11,103 nt of DNA from an uncultured Prevotellaceae bacterium (GCA_905210415.1 CAJLWM010000063.1:1-11103), one strand, 5' to 3'. Counted from the stretch's first letter, positions 1 through 7,133 are shown. A program made the numbers and translations. The notes: generated by a model not told the origin, from the letters alone.

Positions 1-65
1 CATTTTGTCTATGAATTAGTTGGCTAATTTTATACTATTTACTGAATGTCCCTAATTACACTCGG
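1..65. other. Short flank downstream of the glycogen operon
   Basis: AT-rich bases following the GH57 stop codon. On the minus strand the window ends exactly on an ATG (positions 3-1), about 62 bases after the GH57 stop. It could be the start of a next gene on the same strand, but no coding sequence is visible. A weak TTAG-TTGG-CTAA inverted repeat lies near 17-28. I see no convincing terminator here, so the operon may continue beyond the window. Confidence 0.3.
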
Positions 66-1439
66 TTATTCTTTCTTAGCTTTCTTTGTAGTGGCTTTCT
101 TATTCTTGCATTCGCGCTTTGCAGGAGCTTTTTTCTTCTCAACAGGTGCTTCGTCGTCCTTCACGATGTTGTTTCTTAGCATCTCCACTTCTCGGTTCAA
201 TTCGCTGATTTCGTTAGCTTGGTTGCGGATTGTAGTGAGAAGCGCATTGAGTTCCTCGTCCTCGATTGACAAAGGATATTGCTCTTCAACGCGTACGATG
301 AAGTCGGAAAGCACGTTCATATAGTTGGTGAAGCCTTCGTAAGGCGTGCTATATGGGCTGAATGCGTAAGGACCGCTTGTGTTCATATAGAAGAAGTGGT
401 CGCTTGATTGCAAGCGCATAAAGTCTACCTTGAGGCTTGGTTCTTCGCAGAGGCTTACGCGTTCGGCTACAGAATAAAGCTTGTTGAGGGCTTCTTGTTG
501 GAGCAAGTTGCCTTGCCAGCTGCTTGCATCGCGAGCTTCACCCGACCATGTCATTGGGAATGGCACAGAGATTTGAGAAACTGGTTTCAGTCGAGAGATG
601 GCTTCGCTTGGGGTCCAAAACTCGATGTTGTTGTCGGCAGCATACTTAGGAAGCGCCTTGAAGAAATCGAAGATACCGCTTTCGCGAGGAATCATTTCGC
701 CGAATGTCTCATAGCTCATGCAGATGTTGATGAGTTGTTCTTCTTGAGGAAGAGCAGCAATCCAACCCATATACTTGTCGGCTGTGAGTGGATAAGACTC
801 CCAATCGGTGTTGTTGAATCTTGCCGTGATGTCTTCGGTGAGCTTGCTGTTGCGAAGCAATAGCTTCAATTTAGGAGCTGAAGACGAAGCGTAGAGGTAG
901 TTAGGCGACTTCCATCCGAGGATGTGCTTAGCGCCTTCGGTAACGATACCCTTCATGCCAAGGCCAGCCACCCAAGTAGCGATTTCGTCGTCGTAGAGCA
1001 ACTCTGTGTTGCGGAATACCTTAGGTTTTTGACCGAAAAGTTGATAGATGAGAGTGTCGTGAGCTTCCACTTGACGACGGAATTCCTCGATGTCGTAGAG
1101 AGAAGCAAGAGAGTGAGAGAATGTTTCTGACAAAAATTCTACACATCCTGTAGCCACGAGTTCTTTCAGCTTATCGATAAATTCTGGAACGTATTGTTGC
1201 AATTGCTCAATAGCGGTGCCACTGATAGAGAATGCCACTTTAAATTTCTTGCCGTTCTCCTTGATGAGGTCGAGCAGCATTTCAGTAGCAGGGATATATG
1301 AGTTGTGCGCTACGCGAGTGATGATGTCGTCGTTGGCGAAATCGTCGTAGTAATAGTGGTCGTTACCAATTTCAAAGAAGCGGTACTTCTTCAAGCGGTA
1401 AGGCTGATGTATGTTAAAATAAAAACAGATTGCTTTCAT
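66..1439 (-). CDS. Glycoside hydrolase family 57 alpha-amylase-like protein
   Basis: A 457-residue protein without a signal peptide, so presumably cytoplasmic. It starts MKAICFYFNIHQPYR, where HQP (11-13) is GH57 motif 1. Further family landmarks are EFLSETFSHS (101-110) and FRNTELLYDDE (142-152), in which E146 fits the catalytic nucleophile. The motif usually read as D-Y-E-T-F-G is here S-Y-E-T-F-G (S242), so the expected catalytic Asp is absent; the codon is AGC at 716-714. The family acts on alpha-1,4-glucans such as glycogen. It is the third gene of a minus-strand operon, 39 bases after the glycosyltransferase. Residues about 380-425 look like a coiled coil, and 434-457 form a Lys/Ala-rich tail. 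Family assignment is firm. Catalytic activity is doubtful because of the Ser; it may be an amylase-like glucan-binding or regulatory homologue. Confidence 0.9.
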   Translation of the reverse strand: MKAICFYFNIHQPYRLKKYRFFEIGNDHYYYDDFANDDIITRVAHNSYIPATEMLLDLIKENGKKFKVAFSISGTAIEQLQQYVPEFIDKLKELVATGCVEFLSETFSHSLASLYDIEEFRRQVEAHDTLIYQLFGQKPKVFRNTELLYDDEIATWVAGLGMKGIVTEGAKHILGWKSPNYLYASSSAPKLKLLLRNSKLTEDITARFNNTDWESYPLTADKYMGWIAALPQEEQLINICMSYETFGEMIPRESGIFDFFKALPKYAADNNIEFWTPSEAISRLKPVSQISVPFPMTWSGEARDASSWQGNLLQQEALNKLYSVAERVSLCEEPSLKVDFMRLQSSDHFFYMNTSGPYAFSPYSTPYEGFTNYMNVLSDFIVRVEEQYPLSIEDEELNALLTTIRNQANEISELNREVEMLRNNIVKDDEAPVEKKKAPAKRECKNKKATTKKAKKE

Positions 1440-1478
1440 TGTATTATTGTTTTTAGTTGTGTTAATGTGTGGTTGTGA

Positions 1479-2738
1479 TTATCTATTTACCAAATTCTTG
1501 TAGATGTTGATTACTTTTGCACCTGCTTTCTTCCAAACGATTCCAGCCACCTCTTCGAGGCCTTTTTGCTGCAATTGTTGCGACATGGCAGGGTAAGAGA
1601 TGATAGAGTAGATGGCGTTGGCCATTTCGTTTACATCCCAGTAGTCTACCTTTATCACATTGTCAAGAATTTCGGCACAGCCAGATTGCTTAGAGATGAT
1701 AGACGGAACGCCCATTTGCATAGCCTCAAGCGGTGCGATACCAAACGGTTCGCTCACCGAAGGCATAATGAAAACGTCGCTGTTTCGATACATCTCATAC
1801 ACTTCTTTACCGCGTAGGAAGCCTATGAAGTGGAAGCGGTCGGAGATGTCGCGTCGAGCGGCCAGTCTGATCATCTTCTCCATCATATCTCCACCACCAG
1901 CCATTACAAATCGCACATTGTGCACTTTTTTGAGCACCATTGCTGCTGCTTCAACAAAGTATTCAGGACCTTTCTGCATAGTGATACGTCCCAAGAAAGT
2001 GACAATTTTCTCTTTACGAGGGGTCTTTTCGATTTTGAGGTAGTCGTCGGGCAAAGGTTCTACAGCGTTGTGCACAGTAGTAACCTTGTCGGGCGAGATG
2101 CCATATTTCTCAATCACGGTGCGGCGAGTGAGGTTGCTCACAGTGATGATGTGGTCGGCTTGAGTCATACCGTCTTTTTCGATGCCAAACACCACAGGAT
2201 TTACGTTGCCGCGGCTACGGTCGTAGTCGGTGGCGTGCACGTGAATCACAAGAGGCTTGCCGCTCACTTGCTTGGCGTGGATGCCGGCAGGGTAGGTGAG
2301 CCAGTCGTGAGAGTGGATAACATCAAATTGTGCAGTGCGTGCAATCACGCCAGCAACTATTGAGTAGTTGTTGATCTCTTCCATGAGGTTTTGCGGATAT
2401 TTTCCGGAAAACTCTATGCAGCCAAGGTCGTTGACATTAAGATAACTGAAGTCGGCATATATGTGGTTGCGAAGGTCGTAATAGGTTTGAGGGTCCATCA
2501 CGTTGCCTTGGCGTTGTTGCACATAATCCCAGTTAACGTCACGCCATACCACAGGGGTATTGCTTGCGCCAATGATTTTAGCGAATGTCTTCTCTTCGTC
2601 GCCCATCGGACGAGGAATGACGAAAGTGATATCCATATCGCCGTTTTGGTAGATGCCTTTGGTCAAGCCATAGCTGGCTGTACCAAGTCCACCGAGGATA
2701 TGAGGTGGGAATTCCCATCCAAACATTAATGCTTTCAT
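1479..2738 (-). CDS. GT-B glycosyltransferase, glycogen synthase-like
   Basis: A 419-residue cytoplasmic retaining glycosyltransferase of the two-Rossmann (GT-B) fold. The N-terminal domain opens MKALMFGWEFPPHILGGLG, with the GGLG loop at 16-19 that resembles the KxGGL loop of glycogen/starch synthases, followed by HSHDW (142-146) and HVHATDYDRSRG (166-177). The C-terminal donor domain has GRITMQKG (250-257, basic residues R251 and K256) and the E-x7-E signature EPFGIAPLE (E330, E338). It likely elongates an alpha-1,4-glucan from a nucleotide-glucose. Its ATG overlaps the TGA of the upstream debranching enzyme (ATGA), indicating translational coupling, and the GH57 gene follows after 39 bases. 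The context supports glycogen metabolism, but GT4-type proteins are diverse, so donor and acceptor are inferred. No ADP-glucose pyrophosphorylase or branching enzyme gene lies in this window. Confidence 0.88.
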   Translation of the reverse strand: MKALMFGWEFPPHILGGLGTASYGLTKGIYQNGDMDITFVIPRPMGDEEKTFAKIIGASNTPVVWRDVNWDYVQQRQGNVMDPQTYYDLRNHIYADFSYLNVNDLGCIEFSGKYPQNLMEEINNYSIVAGVIARTAQFDVIHSHDWLTYPAGIHAKQVSGKPLVIHVHATDYDRSRGNVNPVVFGIEKDGMTQADHIITVSNLTRRTVIEKYGISPDKVTTVHNAVEPLPDDYLKIEKTPRKEKIVTFLGRITMQKGPEYFVEAAAMVLKKVHNVRFVMAGGGDMMEKMIRLAARRDISDRFHFIGFLRGKEVYEMYRNSDVFIMPSVSEPFGIAPLEAMQMGVPSIISKQSGCAEILDNVIKVDYWDVNEMANAIYSIISYPAMSQQLQQKGLEEVAGIVWKKAGAKVINIYKNLVNR

Positions 2739-4717
2739 ACTGTTTGTAAGTAATGTAGTTTCATGGATTCGTCATCGATGTTCTTAATCATACGCAATAC
2801 GCGTAGCACGCCACTGACGTTTGCAGCGAAGCTCACTGCGCCACGGCCAGTGTATGGAGGGTTGCCATCGTATAGTTCGGATAGCGAACCGATACAACCT
2901 TGGCTCATTTCGTCGTCGTAGCCAATCAATTGACGTTCGATAAATGAAAGTCCACTCAAGCCGAACACTCTGATGTAGGCGTCGGCATAGAAGCCGATAA
3001 GCCATGGGCGAGCGCTGCCTTGATAGTAGGCTTCTTCGCGTTCTTGAGGATTACCAAGATACCAGGGCTTGTAGCCATAGCTGTTAGGGCTAAGTGTGCG
3101 CAAACCCTTAGGTGTGAGCAATTCGCGGGTTACGAAGTCGAGCACGCTCTTGCGTTGGCGACGGTCGAGTGGCGAATAATCGAGACCTGCGGCGATAATC
3201 ATATTTGGACGAACGCTTGGGTCGGCGTAGTAGCCGTCTACGTAATCGTAGAGGTAGCCAGAATCGTTAAGGAATGTAGCGATAAACGATTGCTTAACCT
3301 TTTCGGAGAGTTCTTCCCAGATTTTTATCTCGTCGATGCAAGCAACATCGTCTGCAAACAGATTTTGCGCGAAGCGAAGTGCGTTGTACCACAAAGCGTT
3401 GAATTCAACGATGAAGCCTGAGCGAGGGATGATAGGAGAACCGTCAGGACGAGATGCATCCATCCAGGTCATTGGCTTCTGTGTGCCGTCTACGGCTACG
3501 AGGCCATTGTTGGCAACCTTCAAGTAAGGGTGCTTTTGATCGATGATGTATTTAATCAAGTCTTTCACCAGTTTGCCGTATCTGCTTGCAGCCTCTGGGT
3601 TGCCGGCTTCTTTAGCATATTGTTGCACGTCCCAAATAGCCCACAATGGCACGTCTGGAAGGTCGAGGCCGTCGAGGTGCTGGTCGAGGGTTCCTTCGGT
3701 GATAAATGCGTTGAGCGCTTTTTGAGCGGTGTCCATAATACCCTCGAAGTCTGGGCGGTGGTGCACAGAGAGTGTTGTGCCAGGTAAAGCAATAAATTCG
3801 TCGCGGGCGCGAATCTTAAACCAGGGGTAACCAGCCAAAATATATCGGCTGCCGTCGGGCTTAGTGACATAGAATTGCTTTGCGCAGTTCTTCATACAGT
3901 TGTAGAAGCTTGTGCGAGGAGTGCGAGTCTTAATCTCGTCTTCATACATCTTGTTGAGCTGGCGAGTGTTGACTTTCTCGGTGCCTGCAGAGAAGATGAT
4001 GCTTTCTCCCTTCTTGATTTTCACTTGGAAATATCCGGGAACATACAAGTCTTCGGTGTATGGGATGCCACGTTCGCGGTCTTTGTTGTATTCGATGCCT
4101 TTATACCAGTTAGGCTGGAATACAAATTCTGGCTTCTTGCTGAGTTGCATGAAAAGTGTAGGGTAGCCTTCATACATGCAAGTAGAGATGCCGTTTGGCA
4201 CTTCGGCGTATTCGGTGCTTGCCACGCTGTTGGCCATGCATAGGCTGTTGGCATCGCGGAAAGCAAGGAATGGTCGGAACTGAAGGATTGTTTCAGAGTG
4301 AGCGTCTACAAGGGTGTAGCGGATGAGGATTCTATTTTCGTGAGAAATGAAAATCTTTTCTTTTGTTAGAATCACGCCGCCCACGCGATAGGTGGTTGTT
4401 GGCACTCTTTCGCAATCATATTCGCGGATGTATTTGTGTCCGTTAGGACTAAAAACGTTACCACTGTACTGGTGGATGCCCAAGTTGAATGGAGCACCGT
4501 GCTGTATAACTGTCTCGTCGAGCGATGATAGTAGCACATGGTTGTTGTCGTTGAGTTCTGGAATAGGAATCACGAGCAATCCATGCTGTTTGCGGGTGTT
4601 ACATCCCACCAAAGATGTACAATGATATGCGCCTGACTGATTGGTACGGAGCATTTCTTTTGGCAAGGATTGATCCAGGTTAATCATCAAGCTTTTATCA
4701 AACTTTAAGTAACTCAT
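2735..4717 (-). CDS. Glycogen debranching enzyme (amylo-alpha-1,6-glucosidase, GH133 type)
   Basis: A 660-residue protein with the bacterial/archaeal debranching N-terminal domain (roughly residues 20-240) and an (alpha/alpha)6-type GDE C-terminal domain (about 285-650). Landmarks are AGYPWFKIRARDEFIALPG (295-313), TWMDA (417-421) with D420 as the likely general acid, VEFNALWYN (437-445) with E438 as the likely base, and YYQGSARPWLIG (564-575). It should hydrolyse alpha-1,6 branch linkages of glycogen in the cytoplasm. It is the first gene of the operon. Its start MSYLKFDKS sits 44 bases downstream of a promoter -7 box, and its stop overlaps the glycosyltransferase start. The order debranching enzyme, glycosyltransferase, GH57 matches my memory of a Bacteroides thetaiotaomicron glycogen cluster. 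One difference from the usual family text is RARDE where W-G-R-D-T is common; the Asp is kept. Confidence 0.92.
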   Translation of the reverse strand: MSYLKFDKSLMINLDQSLPKEMLRTNQSGAYHCTSLVGCNTRKQHGLLVIPIPELNDNNHVLLSSLDETVIQHGAPFNLGIHQYSGNVFSPNGHKYIREYDCERVPTTTYRVGGVILTKEKIFISHENRILIRYTLVDAHSETILQFRPFLAFRDANSLCMANSVASTEYAEVPNGISTCMYEGYPTLFMQLSKKPEFVFQPNWYKGIEYNKDRERGIPYTEDLYVPGYFQVKIKKGESIIFSAGTEKVNTRQLNKMYEDEIKTRTPRTSFYNCMKNCAKQFYVTKPDGSRYILAGYPWFKIRARDEFIALPGTTLSVHHRPDFEGIMDTAQKALNAFITEGTLDQHLDGLDLPDVPLWAIWDVQQYAKEAGNPEAASRYGKLVKDLIKYIIDQKHPYLKVANNGLVAVDGTQKPMTWMDASRPDGSPIIPRSGFIVEFNALWYNALRFAQNLFADDVACIDEIKIWEELSEKVKQSFIATFLNDSGYLYDYVDGYYADPSVRPNMIIAAGLDYSPLDRRQRKSVLDFVTRELLTPKGLRTLSPNSYGYKPWYLGNPQEREEAYYQGSARPWLIGFYADAYIRVFGLSGLSFIERQLIGYDDEMSQGCIGSLSELYDGNPPYTGRGAVSFAANVSGVLRVLRMIKNIDDESMKLHYLQTV

Positions 4718-4760
4718 AAGAGCGTGTTTTTTTGGTTGTAAGAATGTAATTAGTTTTAAG

Positions 4761-4792
4761 CGAATTTACTGAAAATTTTCGTTGTATGCAAA
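4761..4792 (-). promoter_or_regulatory. Promoter of the glycogen operon
   Basis: On the minus strand TTTG (4792-4789) is followed after 20 bases by TAAATTCG (4768-4761), one mismatch from the Bacteroidota -7 consensus TAnnTTTG. The spacer contains the perfect 10-base palindrome GAAAATTTTC (4771-4780), which might be an operator or just AT-rich spacer. Transcription would begin about 35-40 bases before the debranching-enzyme ATG. Confidence 0.55.
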
Positions 4793-4828
4793 AAAATATG
4801 CGCAATTTATTCAAGATGTTAAGATATT

Positions 4829-4853
4829 CACCCAAAAAGGTGCTTTTGGGGTG
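4829..4853 (-). terminator. Hairpin after the lipid kinase gene, possible terminator
   Basis: CACCCAAAA (4829-4837) pairs with TTTTGGGGTG (4844-4853), with one bulged G and a 6-base loop. It lies 48 bases beyond the stop of the minus-strand kinase gene and upstream of the glycogen promoter, so it could separate the two transcripts. No long U tract follows on the minus strand, so termination is uncertain. The rest of the 183-base gap (4718-4900) holds only the glycogen promoter. Confidence 0.35.
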
Positions 4854-4900
4854 GAAATGTGGGCTATGATAGGTTGTGAGGCGTGAAAAAAGGCTTTCGG

Positions 4901-5866
4901 TCAGATGTCGAGCTCGGTGCGCACGGCATTGACGAAGTCGTAGAAGCCGTTCTCTATAGGTGTGAGAATAGAGCGGCTGCTGTTGGCAGGCGTGAATATT
5001 TTGATGCCTGCTTTGTGGCATTTGATGTTGAGGTTGGCCTCCATCATGATTGGTTCGCCATCGATGTGCATCACCGATGCTTTCGGTCGGAAGATGGTGA
5101 GCTCGTCGGTGCGGAAGCAGTGGATATTGGTGTTTTTATCGATTTGCTTGGTGAAGAGTTGTATGCCTATGATAGGCGTCTCAATGGGCTTGAATGGGTG
5201 AATCACGGTCACGTCTATCAAGCCGTCTTGCATGCTCGCTTTAGGGGCGATAAATGCGTTGTTGCCATATTGCGAAGCATTGCCGCAAGCGATTACAAAC
5301 GCGTGCTCAGTGCTCTCGCTTTTGGGAGTTTTTATCACGTATTCCTCGCTGCGATAGTTGAGGTATTCGAGGATGGCATTTTTGGCGTAGCTGATAGGGC
5401 CTCGACGCTTGGCTTGTGCAAATTTTTCGCTTACAGCTGCGTCAAATCCCACGCCGCATGTGCAGAAAAAAGGAGTGTCGTTTACGGTGCAATAGTCGAG
5501 GTCGTCAACGTGGTTTTCGTTGATTACCTTTATCGCTTTCTCTGGGATGATGGGAATGGTGAGGTGGCGTGCCAATCCGTTGCCCGAGCCGCAGGGCACA
5601 ATGCCCAATGCTACAGGAGAGTTGATGAGCGCCGATGCTGTTTCGTTGATTGTGCCGTCGCCGCCAATTGCTATTACGCCGTAAAATCCCTGGTTGATAG
5701 CGGCTTTTGCCAATTCTGTGGCATGGCCTGGACCTTGAGTGAAGCGTATAGTGTGGTTGTATATACTTGAATCGAGGTTGTTTGCCACGATTTCAGGCAT
5801 ATATTCTCTATGGGCAGAGCCAGAGATAGGGTTTATGACCACTAATAATTTCTTCTTATTGTCCAT
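4901..5866 (-). CDS. YegS/DgkB-type diacylglycerol or lipid kinase
   Basis: A 321-residue, full-length soluble lipid kinase of the DAGK catalytic (NAD kinase-like) fold. The start MDNKKKLLVVINPISGSAH carries the family N-terminal NPxSG element (12-16). GGDGTINE (68-75) is the nucleotide-binding loop, PCGSGNGLAR (91-100) the second glycine-rich motif, DGLIDV (204-209) and HIDGEP (257-262) the C-terminal-domain motifs. Such enzymes phosphorylate diacylglycerol or related lipids with ATP at the inner membrane face. It is divergent from the membrane protein gene at 5959 and codirectional with the glycogen operon 183 bases downstream. There are no obvious defects. The lipid substrate cannot be told from sequence; sphingoid or other lipids are possible in Bacteroidales. 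Confidence 0.92.
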   Translation of the reverse strand: MDNKKKLLVVINPISGSAHREYMPEIVANNLDSSIYNHTIRFTQGPGHATELAKAAINQGFYGVIAIGGDGTINETASALINSPVALGIVPCGSGNGLARHLTIPIIPEKAIKVINENHVDDLDYCTVNDTPFFCTCGVGFDAAVSEKFAQAKRRGPISYAKNAILEYLNYRSEEYVIKTPKSESTEHAFVIACGNASQYGNNAFIAPKASMQDGLIDVTVIHPFKPIETPIIGIQLFTKQIDKNTNIHCFRTDELTIFRPKASVMHIDGEPIMMEANLNIKCHKAGIKIFTPANSSRSILTPIENGFYDFVNAVRTELDI

Positions 5867-5875
5867 TTTAGATTA

Positions 5876-5883
5876 CAAATCTA
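5876..5883 (-). promoter_or_regulatory. Candidate -7 element for the lipid kinase gene
   Basis: The minus strand reads TAGATTTG, an exact match to TAnnTTTG, only 9 bases before the ATG at 5866. No TTTG is seen 19-20 bases upstream of it. If used, the transcript would be almost leaderless. It may be a chance match. Confidence 0.3.
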
Positions 5884-5893
5884 CAAAAAAAAC

Positions 5894-5923
5894 TTTAGAT
5901 ATGGGCTTATCTAAGTAATTTTG
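5894..5923 (+). promoter_or_regulatory. Candidate promoter of the membrane protein gene
   Basis: TTTA (5894-5897), then 18 bases, then TAATTTTG (5916-5923), which fits TAnnTTTG exactly. Transcription would start near 5930, giving a leader of about 29 bases before the ATG at 5959. It overlaps the inverted repeat at 5895-5914. Confidence 0.45.
5895..5914. repeat. Inverted repeat between divergent genes
   Basis: TTAGATA (5895-5901) and TATCTAA (5908-5914) form a perfect 7-bp inverted repeat with a 6-base spacer. It lies between the lipid kinase and membrane protein genes and between the two candidate -7 boxes, where a dimeric regulator could act on both. There is no direct evidence of binding. 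Confidence 0.4.
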
Positions 5924-5958
5924 ACTAATTTTATAGACTAAAATCACAAAACTTCTTT

Positions 5959-6594
5959 ATGGTTATGAAAGGAAAATATACTATTTATTTGACAAATCTG
6001 GTGATGCTGGCGCTTGGTGTGGTGCTCATTGCCTTCTATAACGATGATCGTATGGCTGAGTTTGTCACCATAGCGCTTGGTGTGCTGTTTTTGGCTCCAT
6101 CGTTGTTCTCTACGATTATGCTTCTTTTCGTGAATGTGCCTCAGAACGACGTGCGATATAATCCGCGTTACAATCTCATTCCGGTGATTGGCGGTTTGAG
6201 TTTTGGGCTTGTGATAGTGGTGAAGGCTGCTGTTTTCGTTGGATTGCTGAAATATCTGTTTGCGATGCTGCTGATAGTTGGCGGATTGTATTATATGTTT
6301 TATTTGGCGTTCGCCCGTAGCCGAGTGGTGGTGCCGGCATGGTATTATGTGTTGCCGAGCATTGTGGCGTGTGCGGGATTTGCTACATTGCTGATGCCTA
6401 TCGACAACAATGCGCTGATATTTCTCACCACGGGTGTTTCGCTCATTGCTATGGTGGTGACAAGCGTGATCACTGCATTGGCAGAGCGCACTGCCGCTAA
6501 GATGCGTGCGCAGGCTGAAGCGAGCGCTGCCGAGACTACCGATGTGACTGCTGCGGTGCAGGTTGATGCAGAAGAGCAGTCGCTCAAGAAGTAA
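5959..6594 (+). CDS. Six-helix integral membrane protein of unknown function
   Basis: A 211-residue inner-membrane protein with hydrophobic segments at about 8-27, 32-58, 72-90, 93-118, 125-147 and 151-173, with short loops. A cytoplasmic-looking Ala-rich tail with mixed charge (174-211) ends in SLKK. The repeated pattern of paired short helices is reminiscent of DUF308/HdeD-like proteins, but I cannot confirm this. The ATG at 5959 gives MVMKGKYTIY; an in-frame ATG at 5965 is equally plausible and removes only two residues. The gene stands alone: it is divergent from the lipid kinase and convergent with rpmE2, and it ends at a strong terminator. No catalytic motif was seen and no function is assigned. 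Confidence 0.8.
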   Translation: MVMKGKYTIYLTNLVMLALGVVLIAFYNDDRMAEFVTIALGVLFLAPSLFSTIMLLFVNVPQNDVRYNPRYNLIPVIGGLSFGLVIVVKAAVFVGLLKYLFAMLLIVGGLYYMFYLAFARSRVVVPAWYYVLPSIVACAGFATLLMPIDNNALIFLTTGVSLIAMVVTSVITALAERTAAKMRAQAEASAAETTDVTAAVQVDAEEQSLKK

Positions 6595-6618
6595 TATTAA
6601 ACAATAACGTATAGAAAC

Positions 6619-6655
6619 AAAAAAGCGTTTTCGCTAATGGTGAAAACGCTTTTTT
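6619..6655. terminator. Bidirectional intrinsic terminator
   Basis: AAAAAAGCGTTTTC (6619-6632) and GAAAACGCTTTTTT (6642-6655) form a perfect 14-bp inverted repeat around a 9-base loop. It gives a GC-containing stem followed by a T run in both directions. It sits between the converging membrane protein and rpmE2 genes and should terminate both. Confidence 0.9.
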
Positions 6656-6687
6656 ATCGTTAATCAAAATAAACATGTTTTGACTGC

Positions 6688-6942
6688 TTATTTCTTCTTG
6701 CGGTTGCCGTAGCGGCTCATGAACTTGTCTACGCGACCAGCTGTATCGACGAGCTTTTGCTTACCAGTGAAGAATGGGTGTGACGAACTTGTGATTTCCA
6801 ACTTAACTAATGGATAAGTAACACCGTCAATTTCGATTGTTTCTTTAGAAGCAACTGTTGAACGAGTGATGAAAATTTCTTCGTTCGACATATCTTTGAA
6901 CACCACTTCGCGGTAGTTCTCAGGATGGATACCTTGTTTCAT
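6688..6942 (-). CDS. rpmE2: 50S ribosomal protein L31 type B
   Basis: An 84-residue ribosomal protein of the large subunit. [19 protein letters not shown] and the segment [22 protein letters not shown] (about 52-73) are typical of type B L31. There is no cysteine, so this is the zinc-independent C-minus form. The open frame extends ten codons further upstream to 6972, but the family's usual start is the ATG at 6942, and the extra codons fall in an AT-rich leader with a T tract. The basic end (RYGNRKKK) contacts rRNA in the family. It is transcribed alone from a well-matched promoter at 7014-7044 and ends at the shared terminator 6619-6655. The leader contains a possible attenuator, suggesting autoregulation by L31. 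Confidence 0.97.
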   Translation of the reverse strand: MKQGIHPENYREVVFKDMSNEEIFITRSTVASKETIEIDGVTYPLVKLEITSSSHPFFTGKQKLVDTAGRVDKFMSRYGNRKKK

Positions 6943-7007
6943 TTTTATTCTAATGTTTAATTTATTAATCAAAAAAATCAGCGTTTGGTGGACGCTTTAC
7001 TCGTAAT
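6943..7007 (-). promoter_or_regulatory. Structured rpmE2 leader, candidate L31 autoregulatory element
   Basis: The predicted untranslated leader is about 65 bases. On the minus strand AGCGT (6996-6992), a 7-base loop and ACGCT (6984-6980) form a 5-bp stem. Two bases later comes a run of seven T (6977-6971), about 28 bases before the ATG. This is terminator- or attenuator-like. I recall that ribosomal-leader motifs for L31 genes have been described in Bacteroidia; whether this leader matches that model needs a covariance search. Confidence 0.45.
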
Positions 7008-7013
7008 GGCTTG

Positions 7014-7044
7014 CAAATTTACAAACAATTTTGCTAATAACAAA
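7014..7044 (-). promoter_or_regulatory. rpmE2 promoter
   Basis: The minus strand has TTTG (7044-7041), exactly 19 bases, then TAAATTTG (7021-7014). This is a full match to the Bacteroidota promoter consensus. Transcription would start near 7007. Confidence 0.75.
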
Positions 7045-7083
7045 AATATTTTGGCTAAAAGCAAAGCAGTTAGCCAAAATATT
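7045..7083 (-). terminator. Hairpin B, likely terminator of the carboxyltransferase gene
   Basis: AATATTTTGGCTAA (7045-7058) and TTAGCCAAAATATT (7070-7083) are a perfect 14-bp inverted repeat with an 11-base loop. Read on the minus strand, the stem runs into a T-rich tail. It abuts the rpmE2 -33 box at 7041-7044, so it separates the two transcripts. Its loop carries GCAAAGC (7061-7067), complementary to the 7105-7111 arm of hairpin A on the same strand. Confidence 0.65.
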
Positions 7084-7097
7084 AATATTTGTAGTGT

Positions 7098-7127
7098 ATC
7101 TTATGCTTTGCCAGCAAAGCATAAGAT
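7098..7127 (-). terminator. Hairpin A just after the carboxyltransferase stop
   Basis: ATCTTATGCTTTGC (7098-7111) and GCAAAGCATAAGAT (7114-7127) form a perfect 14-bp inverted repeat with almost no loop. It begins 7 bases past the stop codon on the minus strand. No T run follows it on that strand, so it more likely stabilises the mRNA 3' end or acts together with hairpin B. Confidence 0.6.
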
Positions 7128-7133
7128 GTGAAT

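Noticed and set aside
1..3. ATG on the minus strand at the window edge
   Set aside because: Only three bases are visible, so a gene start cannot be supported.
4883..5770. Plus-strand open frame of 295 codons opposite the lipid kinase gene
   Set aside because: Antisense shadow of a gene with GGDGT and GSGNG motifs; no recognisable family.
6943..6972. Upstream in-frame start of L31 adding ten residues
   Set aside because: The family starts at [10 protein letters not shown]; the extra codons are AT-rich leader next to the T7 tract.
7045..7127. Inverted repeats read as mobile element ends or a CRISPR-like array
   Set aside because: Only two unrelated palindromes, no repeat-spacer pattern and no transposase; hairpins at gene ends explain them.
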